Below are positions 41,972 through 50,192 of a stretch of 64,000 bases of DNA, piece by piece. Within the stretch, counting starts at the first letter, position 1. Each line of letters opens with the position of its first letter. The notes beneath the pieces are model-generated. The model made no database searches, was not told where the DNA came from, and saw only the letters and a program-made list of their open reading frames with translations. The stretch comes from Palsa-504 sp963742795. Its GTDB lineage: Bacteria; Actinomycetota; Actinomycetes; Streptosporangiales; Streptosporangiaceae. Position numbers and translations under genes: made by a program. The stretch is from NCBI GenBank assembly GCA_963742795.1, contig CAVUNL010000031.1:496001-560000 (forward strand), in the 5' to 3' direction.

Positions 41972-43603
41972 GTGACCACCCACGCCGCGGTGCGCACGCC
42001 GGGGACCGTGCGCGTGCGGGCGCGCGCCGTCTGGCGGCCCGCCGTGGTCGTGCTGGTGGCCGTCGGCCTGTTCTTCCTGTACTTGCGCCAGTCCGGGTCG
42101 GTGGGGGTGTCCTCCGACGGGGCGAGCATCGTGCTGCAGGCGCGGGCCGTGCTGCACGGGAACCTGCTGCTGCACAACTGGCGGGTGGCGGACGTGTCGT
42201 TCTACACGACCGAGCTCCCGCAGTACGCGCTCATCGAGTCGGTGCTGGGACTGGGCGCCTGGGTGGTCCACGTCGGCGCGGCCATGACCTACACGCTCCT
42301 CGTCCTGCTGGCCGCATGTCTAGCCAAGGGTCGGACCCAAGGCCGGGCGGGCCTGGCCAGGGCCCTGCTGGCCGCGGGCATCATGGTGGCGCCCCAGCTC
42401 AGTGCCACCCAGATCGTGCTCCTGTCGCCGGACCACACCGGAACCGCGGTGCCGGTTCTGGTGACCTGGCTGGTCATCGACCGCGTTACGCCCGACCGCT
42501 GGAAGGCCGCCCGGTGGGTCGTGCCGCTGGTGGTCTTCGTCCTGCTGACCTGGACCATGATCGCCGACTCGATCGTGCTGATTACCTGCATCGCGCCGCT
42601 GGTCCTGGTGGTCCTCATACGTTCCTGCCCGGGGCTGATCAGGCGCGGGCAGCGGCCGGCGTCGCGCTGGTACGAGCTGTCCCTAGCCGGGGCGGCCGCC
42701 GTGGCCGGCGGCCTAGGCTCTGCCGCGCCCCGGATCATCTCCGCCCTGGGCGGATACCGGCAGGCGCCGGTCGAGTCGGACACGACCGTCGCCGCGCTGC
42801 AGCATCAGTCCTGGGTAACGCTGCAGGCCGTGCTCGAGCTCTTCGGAGCCAACGTGTACAACGCCCGGCCCGCGATCGAAGTCGTCTTCGTCTGGCTGCA
42901 CCTGGTCGGCGCGATCCTGGTCATCTGTGCCCTGGGTCTCGCCCTGGGCCGGCTCTACCGCTTCCAGGACCTGGTGGTATCGGTGTTCGCGATCGCCATC
43001 GTGTTCAACCTGGGTGCCTACATGTTCAGCGCGCATGCGCTGGACATCCTGGGCGCACGCGAGATCGCCGCCGTGCTCCCGCTCGGGGCGGTGCTGGCCA
43101 GGCTGCTGGCTGAGCCGCTGCTGGCGGCGGCCCAGCCAGCCAGGAGGGCGAAGCGATGGCTCTGGCCCGCGCTCGGGGTGATCGCCGCGGGTTACCTGGG
43201 CACGCTCGCCTACGGCGCGGCGCAGCCGCCCGTACCGCCCGCCAACCAGCCGCTGGCCAGCTGGCTGGTCGCGCACGGGCTCACCGACGGGCTGGCCGGC
43301 TACTGGCAGGCCAACAGCACCACGCTGGCCAGCGGCGGCCGCGTCCAGGTCAGCGGGGTGACGGTGGCTCCCGACGGCGAGCTGGTGCCGTACGAGTGGG
43401 AGGCCGACGACGTGAATTACAACCCGTCGCTGCGCGACGCCACCTTCATGGTGACCAACGGCCCCGCCCAGCTGCCCTGGGCGCAGTCCGCGGCGGTGCG
43501 AACCTTCGGCCCTCCGCAGCGTACCTACAGCTACGACGGCTACACCATCATGGTCTGGGACACCAACCTGCTCAGCCGCCTCGGCCACCCGGGGCTGATC
43601 TGA
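41972..43603 (+). CDS. multi-span membrane protein, family A, copy 3
   Basis: A 543-residue membrane protein with the family-A layout: VSSDGASIVLQARAVLHGN, SFYTTELPQYALIE, then about ten spans, and a C-terminal domain beginning WLVAHGLTDGLAGYW and ending YTIMVWDTNLL. It is the most diverged copy: NSD has become SSD and DMLHGN has become AVLHGN. The GTG at 41972 is preferred over the TTG at 41963 because the latter overlaps the presumed -10 element. It converges, seven bases away, on the second family-B gene. Confidence 0.75.
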   Translation: MTTHAAVRTPGTVRVRARAVWRPAVVVLVAVGLFFLYLRQSGSVGVSSDGASIVLQARAVLHGNLLLHNWRVADVSFYTTELPQYALIESVLGLGAWVVHVGAAMTYTLLVLLAACLAKGRTQGRAGLARALLAAGIMVAPQLSATQIVLLSPDHTGTAVPVLVTWLVIDRVTPDRWKAARWVVPLVVFVLLTWTMIADSIVLITCIAPLVLVVLIRSCPGLIRRGQRPASRWYELSLAGAAAVAGGLGSAAPRIISALGGYRQAPVESDTTVAALQHQSWVTLQAVLELFGANVYNARPAIEVVFVWLHLVGAILVICALGLALGRLYRFQDLVVSVFAIAIVFNLGAYMFSAHALDILGAREIAAVLPLGAVLARLLAEPLLAAAQPARRAKRWLWPALGVIAAGYLGTLAYGAAQPPVPPANQPLASWLVAHGLTDGLAGYWQANSTTLASGGRVQVSGVTVAPDGELVPYEWEADDVNYNPSLRDATFMVTNGPAQLPWAQSAAVRTFGPPQRTYSYDGYTIMVWDTNLLSRLGHPGLI

Positions 43604-43610
43604 CCGATCA

Positions 43611-44864
43611 TCACATATACAGGATGCGTCGCCGGGCCACGATGGCCAGGGCCGGTGCCGCGCAGGCCACGATCAGGCCCAGGTAGCGCCAGGAAAGGTA
43701 GTGCCGGGGCGTGGCGAGCAGCAGGATCAGCGCCATCAGGTAGGGCTCGATGAGCGAGCGTCCCTCCCCGAACGTGCTGGTCCAGATCTGGCTGGACAGC
43801 AGGCCGAGCTGGAGCACGAAGAACACGAAGGCCACCCGCTCGTGTGCCGGCGCGGTGGTGACCAGCAGCACGGCCAGGCCGGCCAGGACGAAGACGCCCA
43901 GCGTGGCGTATTCGAGCAGGGCGATGTCGATCGGGCTCAGGTGCGCGGTGTCGATGTGCCTGATGTCGAACTTGAGCGCGTCGATCATCGCCGTGAACGG
44001 CACGGTGAGGTTGCGGCTGCTGTTCGCGAGCAGCGGGAACTTTCCCTTGACCACGAAATGCACCGCGAGTTCCACGATGCCGTAGGCGGCGGCGGGCACG
44101 ACCCAGGTCAGGTCGGGCAGGCCGGGCCGGGCGCGACGGCGGGCCATCTCCACCAGCCGGGTCACGGCGATCGCGGCCGGGGCAAGCAGGATGGTTTCCC
44201 TGGTGATCGCGCCGAAGGCGAACAGGCACGCAGCCAGGATTGGCCTGCTCCGGCGGTAGGCGAGCAGGCCGCCCAGCATGCACGCCTCGGCGACCGGCTC
44301 GGCGGTATCCCGGCCCACGCTGATGACCAATCCGAAGTAGGCCGCGAAGGCCAGCCCCCACAGGGCGTGACGGCCAGAATCGCGGGCGAATACGGCGCCC
44401 AGGTAGGCCATGGCGGCCACGCCGAGCAGGTTGATCACCACCAGCGCGACCGGCACGAGCTGATGCTGACCGAGCGAGACCAGCCAGGCCAGGATCGGGT
44501 AACCGATCCGGGTGTACCGGTAGGACTGGTCCATCGTGATGCCGAACGCGGTCCTGTTCCAGTTGAACGGGTCCAGTGCCAGCCGGTAGTAGAACTGCCC
44601 GTCGTAGCCCGCCGCATTCGGGTCGCCGATCATCACGCCCGGCGGCAGCTGCTTCACGTGCGTGAATCCGGTACGCCCCGAGCCCAGCAGCATGAACAGG
44701 CTGAGATGCCCCTTGGCCCAGATCTGCCAGCGCGCCAGGACGAAGCCGAGCCAGCCGACGAACGCGATCACGGCCGGCACGACGGGCCGGTTCAGCCCCC
44801 GCCACGGTGACGGCGTGCGGTGCCGGAGAGAACTGTCCTCTTCCGACGTCGAAGTAAGCTGCAA
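43611..44864 (-). CDS. multi-span membrane protein, family B (GT-C-like), copy 2
   Basis: A 417-residue paralogue of the 32235 product. Shared features include LARWQIWAKGHLSLF, YDGQFYYRLALDPFNW, RYTRIGYPILAWL, SVGRDTAEPVAEACMLGGLL and TRETILLAPAA. The TTG start at 44864 is supported by GTGGAGG seven bases upstream; no ATG or GTG is better placed. It diverges from family-A copy 4, repeating the arrangement at 32235/33700. Confidence 0.75.
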   Translation of the reverse strand: MQLTSTSEEDSSLRHRTPSPWRGLNRPVVPAVIAFVGWLGFVLARWQIWAKGHLSLFMLLGSGRTGFTHVKQLPPGVMIGDPNAAGYDGQFYYRLALDPFNWNRTAFGITMDQSYRYTRIGYPILAWLVSLGQHQLVPVALVVINLLGVAAMAYLGAVFARDSGRHALWGLAFAAYFGLVISVGRDTAEPVAEACMLGGLLAYRRSRPILAACLFAFGAITRETILLAPAAIAVTRLVEMARRRARPGLPDLTWVVPAAAYGIVELAVHFVVKGKFPLLANSSRNLTVPFTAMIDALKFDIRHIDTAHLSPIDIALLEYATLGVFVLAGLAVLLVTTAPAHERVAFVFFVLQLGLLSSQIWTSTFGEGRSLIEPYLMALILLLATPRHYLSWRYLGLIVACAAPALAIVARRRILYM

Positions 44865-44991
44865 CCGCGGGCCTCCACCATAGCTGTCGTGGCGGGAAGG
44901 GCGAAAATCTGGCCAGGCCGCGCAGCCTACCAGAGCGATGCCACACTACCCTGTGGGAATCATCCTCCAAGCGGCGATCGAATAGGACGTG

Positions 44992-46668
44992 ATGGCTGCC
45001 GTGCCGAGAAGCGGAACGCCGGAGAAATCCGCCGCGCCTTCCCGCCCGGTCCGTGAGCGGCCACCGGCGGCCCCGGCTGTCACGCGCCGCCGCCTGCTGG
45101 CCGCGGTGGCGGCTGCTGCCGGAGTGGTGCTGCTGTTCGTCGCCTACGTGCAGCTGTCCCGCACCTACGCGGTGAACTCCGACTCGGCGAACATCATGCT
45201 GATGTCGTGGGACATGCTGCACGGCAACGTGCTGCTGCACGGCTGGTACCTGTCCGACGTCTCGTTCTACCCGACCGAGCTGCCGCAGTACGCGATGCTC
45301 GAGGGCCTCCTCGGCCTGCACGCCGACACCGCGCACATCGCGGCGGCGATGACCTACACGCTGGCCGTGCTCTTCGCCGTCCTGCTGGCCCGCGGGCCCC
45401 GAGACCGCGACCCGGGCCGCGCCGCGTGGTCGCGGATGGCCCTGACCGGGGGCCTCATGATCGCGCCGCAGCTCGGGGTGGGAGCCTTCGTCGTGCTGCT
45501 GTCCGTCGGCCACATCGGCACCGCCGTCCCGCTCATGCTGACCTGGCTGGTCATCGACTGGGCCGCGACGCCGCGTTGGTTCATTCCGGTCGTGGTCGGG
45601 CTACTGCTGACCTGGGTCCTGGTCGCCGATCCGCTCGTGCTCGTGGTGGGGATCGTCCCCCTCGTCGCGGTCTGCGGCATGCGCGTCCTGCGCGCCGTCT
45701 TGTCCGCGCGCCCGCCGGATCGCGGCGCGGCCCTGCAGGCCAGCTGGTACGAGGTGTCCCTGGCCGCCGCGGCGATCCTGGCCTATGGCCTGGCCGACCT
45801 GGTGAACCGGCTGCTGTCGGCCAGCGGCGGGTTCATCTTGCACCCGCTGGGCTACCAGCTGGCCCCGGTTCACACCTGGCCGAAGCACGCGTGGGTGACC
45901 GGGGAGGGCCTGCTCGCGCTGTTCGGCGCCAAGCCGCAGGGGCCCGCGGTCGAGCTGGCCTTCGCGCTGCTGCACCTGGCCGGCGTGGCCCTGGTCGCCT
46001 GGGCCATCTGCCGGGTGGTGCGGCGGTTCGTCAGCTGGCCCGACCTGGTCAGTCAGGTCCTGCTCCTCGCCATCGTCCTCAACGTGCTGGTCTACATACC
46101 GAGCACGCTGGCTGACGCGACCGACCTGAACGCACGGGAGTTCGCGGTGGTGTTGCCGTTCGGTGCGGTGCTGGCCGGCCGGACGCTGGTCACCGGCCTG
46201 CGCGACGGCGAACCCGGGATTGCCGGCTGGCTTCGCGGCCGCCGGTGGCGCGCCGGGCTGGCGTCCGCGCTGGCGGTCGGCTACCTGGCCAGCCTCGGGT
46301 ACGCCGCCGCCCAGCCGTCGGTGCCGCCGGCCAACGCCGAGCTGGCCACGTTCCTGGCCGAGCACCACCTGACCAACGGCATCTCCGGATACTGGCAGTC
46401 GAGCATCGTCACCGTCGGCAGCGACGGGGCCGTCGCGGTACGGGCCGTGCAGCCCTCGCTGCGGCCTTACCTATGGGAAGCCAAGGGCTCCTGGTACGGT
46501 CAGCGCGCGACCTTCCTGGTCACCGAGAACCAGGCCGGCTACTTCAACCACTTCCAGCCCAGCGCCTCGGCCCTGGCGGCCCTAGGCCCGCCCGCCCGCA
46601 CTTACCATGTCGGGCCGTATACCGTGCTGATCTGGAACAAGAACCTACTCAGTTCTCCCGCCCCTTGA
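44992..46668 (+). CDS. multi-span membrane protein, family A, copy 4
   Basis: A 558-residue membrane protein closest to copy 1. VNSDSANIMLMSWDMLHGN, LLHGWYLSDVSFYPTE and DTAHIAAAMTYTLAVL are nearly the same in both. The C-terminal domain begins FLAEHHLTNGISGYW and ends YTVLIWNKNLL. The ATG at 44992 follows AGGA; a GTG directly before it is an alternative. Its last 20 bases overlap the convergent methyltransferase gene. Confidence 0.75.
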   Translation: MAAVPRSGTPEKSAAPSRPVRERPPAAPAVTRRRLLAAVAAAAGVVLLFVAYVQLSRTYAVNSDSANIMLMSWDMLHGNVLLHGWYLSDVSFYPTELPQYAMLEGLLGLHADTAHIAAAMTYTLAVLFAVLLARGPRDRDPGRAAWSRMALTGGLMIAPQLGVGAFVVLLSVGHIGTAVPLMLTWLVIDWAATPRWFIPVVVGLLLTWVLVADPLVLVVGIVPLVAVCGMRVLRAVLSARPPDRGAALQASWYEVSLAAAAILAYGLADLVNRLLSASGGFILHPLGYQLAPVHTWPKHAWVTGEGLLALFGAKPQGPAVELAFALLHLAGVALVAWAICRVVRRFVSWPDLVSQVLLLAIVLNVLVYIPSTLADATDLNAREFAVVLPFGAVLAGRTLVTGLRDGEPGIAGWLRGRRWRAGLASALAVGYLASLGYAAAQPSVPPANAELATFLAEHHLTNGISGYWQSSIVTVGSDGAVAVRAVQPSLRPYLWEAKGSWYGQRATFLVTENQAGYFNHFQPSASALAALGPPARTYHVGPYTVLIWNKNLLSSPAP

Positions 46669-47314
46669 CCCCGAGCACCAGGAACTGCTTACCGAGCACT
46701 CGCCACAGCGCGGGAACTCGAAGGTAGATCCGCGCTAGCGCGGGAGAAGCGGGAATGCGGCTGCGGAAGGAATAGGGCAGGAACCGCGGGATGACGGTAG
46801 TGACCTCGAAACCGGCCGCGTACAGATGCTCGACCACCGCCACGTGCGTCAGCGCCAGCGTGTGGTCGGCGCAATCGAAGTACTCGTTTGCGCAGTACCT
46901 GAAGTTCGGCCCGAGGACGGCCAGCGTGCCACCGGGTTCCATCGATTCGCGGAGCTTGGCGAGCACCGTGCCGACCACGTCCTGGCTGGGTAGGTGCTCG
47001 AGGAAGTTGGAGACGAAGACACCGTCGAAGTAGTCCGCAGGAAGATCGGCGTCCAGGATGTCGGCAATTATTACTTTAATGTCGGGATGACGGAATTTGT
47101 TGTGATCGACGGTGTCTACCGCCCACCGCTCCGCTGCGGGGACCGCGTTGATGAACTCGCAGCGGCCCGCGGCCGGGTCGAGCACCTTCTCCGGCGCGCC
47201 CATGCGGCGGTATATATCAGCGGCGATTTCACGCCAGACCGCCTGACGGCTCACCTGGTCGACGTCGCGGAAGCGATACTCGTACAGGCGCTGGTAGTCG
47301 ATTCCCATTGTCAT
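46649..47314 (-). CDS. class I SAM-dependent methyltransferase
   Basis: A 221-residue methyltransferase with motif I altered to VLDPAAGRCEFINAV. FDGVFVSNFLEHLPSQ is motif II/post II, and LRESMEPGGTLAVLGPNFRY is motif III. The C-terminus is basic and may touch the membrane. An ATG at 47314 follows AGGA; ATG 47308 is also possible. It may methylate a sugar or lipid-linked intermediate of the glycan island; this rests on location only. Confidence 0.8.
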   Translation of the reverse strand: MTMGIDYQRLYEYRFRDVDQVSRQAVWREIAADIYRRMGAPEKVLDPAAGRCEFINAVPAAERWAVDTVDHNKFRHPDIKVIIADILDADLPADYFDGVFVSNFLEHLPSQDVVGTVLAKLRESMEPGGTLAVLGPNFRYCANEYFDCADHTLALTHVAVVEHLYAAGFEVTTVIPRFLPYSFRSRIPASPALARIYLRVPALWRVLGKQFLVLGVKGREN

Positions 47315-47680
47315 CGTCACTTTCCTATTGCCGACCCAGAAGCGGCCCGTACGGCCCGACCAGGAACTTAAGGGTTGGCTCACGACCCGGGCTTCCGCCG
47401 GGCCGCCCGGGTGCCGGTTTTGTTGCGGTCTGACCGCCAAGGGGTCTCCGGCTGGGATTTGGGAATCGAATCCGGCCCGTCCGGGAGACCCTTGCGTCTC
47501 GTGTCTTCATATCTGCCCGCAGCCGATCCTACAAGCCGGATGCCGTCGGGCGGGACACCTCCGGGATTGGCGACAAGGACGCTGGCCGGCGCGGGCGAGG
47601 ACCGTGGCGGGCCGTGCCGTGCCAGCGGGCAACACGCCGGGATGCTGTTGTCAGGGGACAACCGGACGTAGCCTTGGCGT
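47315..47680. other. divergent intergenic region upstream of pafA
   Basis: This 366-bp spacer has no convincing gene. It holds an 8-bp stem, ACCCGGGC/GCCCGGGT, at 47386-47412 and a larger nested hairpin with arms AAGGGGTCTCC (47439-47449) and GGGAGACCCTT (47483-47493). The latter's inner GGATT/AATCC stem looks superficially like a tRNA T-arm. The pafA promoter lies at the right end. Confidence 0.5.
47647..47674 (+). promoter_or_regulatory. pafA promoter, leaderless, with inverted repeat
   Basis: TAGCCT at 47669-47674 ends six bases before the GTG at 47681, the typical leaderless spacing. Upstream, TTGTCA at 47648-47653 could be a -35 element 15 bp away. It lies within the inverted repeat GTTGTC-AGGG-GACAAC, a possible regulator site. 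Confidence 0.5.
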
Positions 47681-49039
47681 GTGGATCGGCGAATCTTCGG
47701 GGTTGAGAACGAGTACGGCGTCACGTGTACCTTTCGCGGGCAGCGGCGGCTGTCGCCCGATGAGGTGGCGCGATACCTGTTCCGGCGCGTGGTGTCCTGG
47801 GGCCGCAGCAGCAACGTCTTCCTCAGGAACGGCGCCCGGCTCTATCTCGACGTAGGCAGTCACCCCGAGTACGCCACCCCCGAGTGCGACAACGTCCTGG
47901 ACCTTGTCGCGCACGACAAGGCGGGCGAGCGGATCCTGGAGGGCCTGCTGGTCGACGCCGACCGGCGGCTGCGCGAAGAGGGCATCGCCGGGGACATCTA
48001 CCTGTTCAAGAACAACACGGACTCGGCCGGGAACTCCTACGGCTGCCACGAGAACTACCTGGTCGGCAGGCATGGCGAGTTCGGCAGGCTGGCCGACATC
48101 CTCATCCCGTTCCTGGTCACCCGGCAGGTGATCTGCGGTGCGGGCAAGGTGCTGCAGACGCCGCGGGGTGCGGTGTACTGCGTCAGCCAGCGGGCGGAGC
48201 ACATCTGGGAGAGCGTGTCGTCGGCTACTACCCGGTCGCGGCCGATCATCAACACCCGGGATGAGCCGCACGCGGACGCCGAGCGGTTCCGCCGCCTGCA
48301 CGTGATCGTCGGCGACTCCAACATGAGCGAGACCACCACCTTGCTCAAGGTGGGCGCCACCGACCTGGTGCTGCGGATGATCGAAGCCGGGGCGATCATG
48401 CGGGACTTGACCCTGGACAATGCCATCCGGGCCATCCGCGAGGTCAGCCACGACATGACCGGCCGCAGCCGGGTCCGGCTGGCCAACGGGCGTGAGCTCG
48501 GCGCGCTCGACATCCAGTACGAGTACCTGAACCGGGCCAAGGACTTCACCGACAAGAACGGCGCCGACCCGGTGAGCAAGCGGGTGCTGGACATGTGGGA
48601 GCGGGCGCTGGGGGCGATCGAGACCGGCAACCTGGACCTGATCGCCCGGGAGATCGACTGGGTGACCAAGTACCAGCTGATCGAGCGGTACCGGGCCCGG
48701 CATGACCTGCCGCTGTCCTCGCCCCGGGTCGCCCAGCTGGACCTGGCCTACCACGACGTGCACCGCGGCCGCGGCCTGTACTACCTGCTGCAGCGGGCCG
48801 GCGCGGTGGAGCGGGCCACGCGTGACATCGACATTTTCGAGGCCAAGTCGGTTCCCCCGCAGACCACCCGGGCCAAGCTGCGCGGTGAGTTCATCCGCCG
48901 GGCGCAGGAGAAGCGGCGTGACTTCACCGTCGACTGGGTGCACCTGAAGCTGAACGACCAGGCGCAGCGCACCGTCCTGTGCAAGGACCCGTTCCGGTCA
49001 GTGGACGAACGGGTCGAGAAGCTCATAGCCGGTATGTGA
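47681..49039 (+). CDS. pafA: Pup--protein ligase
   Basis: A 452-residue PafA. It attaches the prokaryotic ubiquitin-like protein Pup to lysines of target proteins, using ATP. The start MDRRIFGVENEYGVT and the catalytic loop RLYLDVGSHPEYATPECD, with the proposed base Asp in LDVGSH, are diagnostic. The length is normal. It is followed by the FKBP-DUF3866-pafBC-tat genes, as in many actinomycetes, but the proteasome and pup genes are not upstream here. The space is taken by the glycan island. A GTG start at 47681 appears leaderless. Confidence 0.95.
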   Translation: MDRRIFGVENEYGVTCTFRGQRRLSPDEVARYLFRRVVSWGRSSNVFLRNGARLYLDVGSHPEYATPECDNVLDLVAHDKAGERILEGLLVDADRRLREEGIAGDIYLFKNNTDSAGNSYGCHENYLVGRHGEFGRLADILIPFLVTRQVICGAGKVLQTPRGAVYCVSQRAEHIWESVSSATTRSRPIINTRDEPHADAERFRRLHVIVGDSNMSETTTLLKVGATDLVLRMIEAGAIMRDLTLDNAIRAIREVSHDMTGRSRVRLANGRELGALDIQYEYLNRAKDFTDKNGADPVSKRVLDMWERALGAIETGNLDLIAREIDWVTKYQLIERYRARHDLPLSSPRVAQLDLAYHDVHRGRGLYYLLQRAGAVERATRDIDIFEAKSVPPQTTRAKLRGEFIRRAQEKRRDFTVDWVHLKLNDQAQRTVLCKDPFRSVDERVEKLIAGM

Positions 49040-49108
49040 CCCGCGCGGCCGCGGGGCCCGACGGGCCCCCGACCGCGTGGTACTACGGTGAGTAACCGCA
49101 GCGGGCAT

Positions 49109-49140
49109 GCGGGGGGTTCCAGGGGGGTCGTCCCCCCTGG
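49109..49140. repeat. G/C palindromic repeat, copy 3
   Basis: GCGGGGGGTTCCAGGGGGG followed by TCGTCCCCCCTGG. The core GGGGGGTCGTCCCCCC matches copy 4, and a partial second arm (GTCCCCCCTGG) follows at 49150. It lies between pafA and the FKBP gene. Confidence 0.75.
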
Positions 49141-49217
49141 GCCAGTACCGTCCCCCCTGGGTCAACACAGCCAGTAGGCTGACTGCGCCTGACGCCCACC
49201 CACTATTAAGGTTCTTC

Positions 49218-50192
49218 ATGCGACGTGTTCTTGCCATTACCGTTATTCCCCTGCTGGCCTGCCTGGTCATCGCCGGCTGCGGCTCGTCGAAGCCAAGCGC
49301 CAGCTCGAGTTCGAGTGCCGCCGCCAACAACGCGAACGCGTCCGTGACGGTGGCTGGGGCGTTCGGCGCGACGCCCGTGGTCAAGATCCCCAAGCTCGAC
49401 GCGAACAACAAGCTCACGGTCAAGACGGTGATCCCGGGCACCGGCGCCACGGTGACCAAGGCGGACGCCATGGCCGCGAACTTCGTCCTGTACTTCTGGA
49501 GCGGGAACAGCAACACCCTGAAGGCGAACACCTTCACCCAGAACCCGACGGTGATCGGCGGCACGATGCTGCCCGGCCTGGAGACCGCGCTGATCGGCCA
49601 GAAGGTCGGCAGCCGGGTCCTGGCCGTGATCCCGCCCGCGGACGGTTACGGGACCTCGGGGAACTCCCAGCTCGGCATCACCGGGAGCACCACGCTGGTG
49701 TTCGTCATCGACGTGATCAAGTCCTACGCCGACACGGCGTCCGCGGCCGGCTCCCAGGAGTCGACCGGCGGTGGCAGCCTGCCGACGGTCACGGCTCACG
49801 CCGGCAGCGCGCCGACGATCACGATCCCGGCGAACAATCCGCCGTCCGGTCTGGTGACCAAGACGCTGATCAAGGGCAGCGGTCCGAAGGTGGTCAAGGG
49901 CCAGTACGTCATCGCCCAGTACACCGGTTACATCTGGCGGACCAAGAAGGTCTTCGACTCCTCTTGGACGTCCGGTTCCCCGTTCGGCTTCGTCATCGGC
50001 GCGTCGCCGGAGCAGGTGATCCCCGGGTGGGACGCCGGCCTGGTGGGCCAGACCGTGGGCAGCCGGGTCATGCTCGTCATCCCGCCGAAGGACGCCTACG
50101 GGAGCGCCGGTCAGTCCCAGGCTGGCATCACCGGCAAGGACACGCTCGTCTTCGTGGTTGACATTATCGACGCGTTCAAGCCAGCCGCTTAG
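49218..50192 (+). CDS. FKBP-type peptidyl-prolyl isomerase lipoprotein
   Basis: A 324-residue surface lipoprotein with lipobox IAGC at Cys21, a Ser/Ala linker, and two FKBP domains. In the second, GQYVIAQYTGYIWRTKKVFD and QVIPGWDAGLVGQTVGSRVM are clear; the first is shorter and less conserved (MLPGLETALIGQKVGSRV). It probably helps exported proteins fold. The ATG at 49218 has AAGG eight bases ahead. It lies downstream of pafA as in related genomes and ends with a four-base overlap into the convergent gene. Confidence 0.9.
   Translation: MRRVLAITVIPLLACLVIAGCGSSKPSASSSSSAAANNANASVTVAGAFGATPVVKIPKLDANNKLTVKTVIPGTGATVTKADAMAANFVLYFWSGNSNTLKANTFTQNPTVIGGTMLPGLETALIGQKVGSRVLAVIPPADGYGTSGNSQLGITGSTTLVFVIDVIKSYADTASAAGSQESTGGGSLPTVTAHAGSAPTITIPANNPPSGLVTKTLIKGSGPKVVKGQYVIAQYTGYIWRTKKVFDSSWTSGSPFGFVIGASPEQVIPGWDAGLVGQTVGSRVMLVIPPKDAYGSAGQSQAGITGKDTLVFVVDIIDAFKPAA

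Noticed and set aside
43540..45513. 657-codon minus-strand frame overlapping family-B copy 2 and family-A copy 4
   Set aside because: It runs antisense or out of frame through three genes with clear motifs, and its translation is low-complexity Arg/Ala/Gly.
47439..47493. tRNA gene
   Set aside because: The inner stem and GGGAATCGAATCC recall a T-arm, but there is no acceptor stem, D-arm or anticodon arm at the right distances on either strand.
47648..47674. PafBC-type DNA-damage promoter at pafA
   Set aside because: TTGTCA is present, but the distance to the -10 hexamer is about four bases longer than the mycobacterial pattern, so it is listed only as a general promoter.
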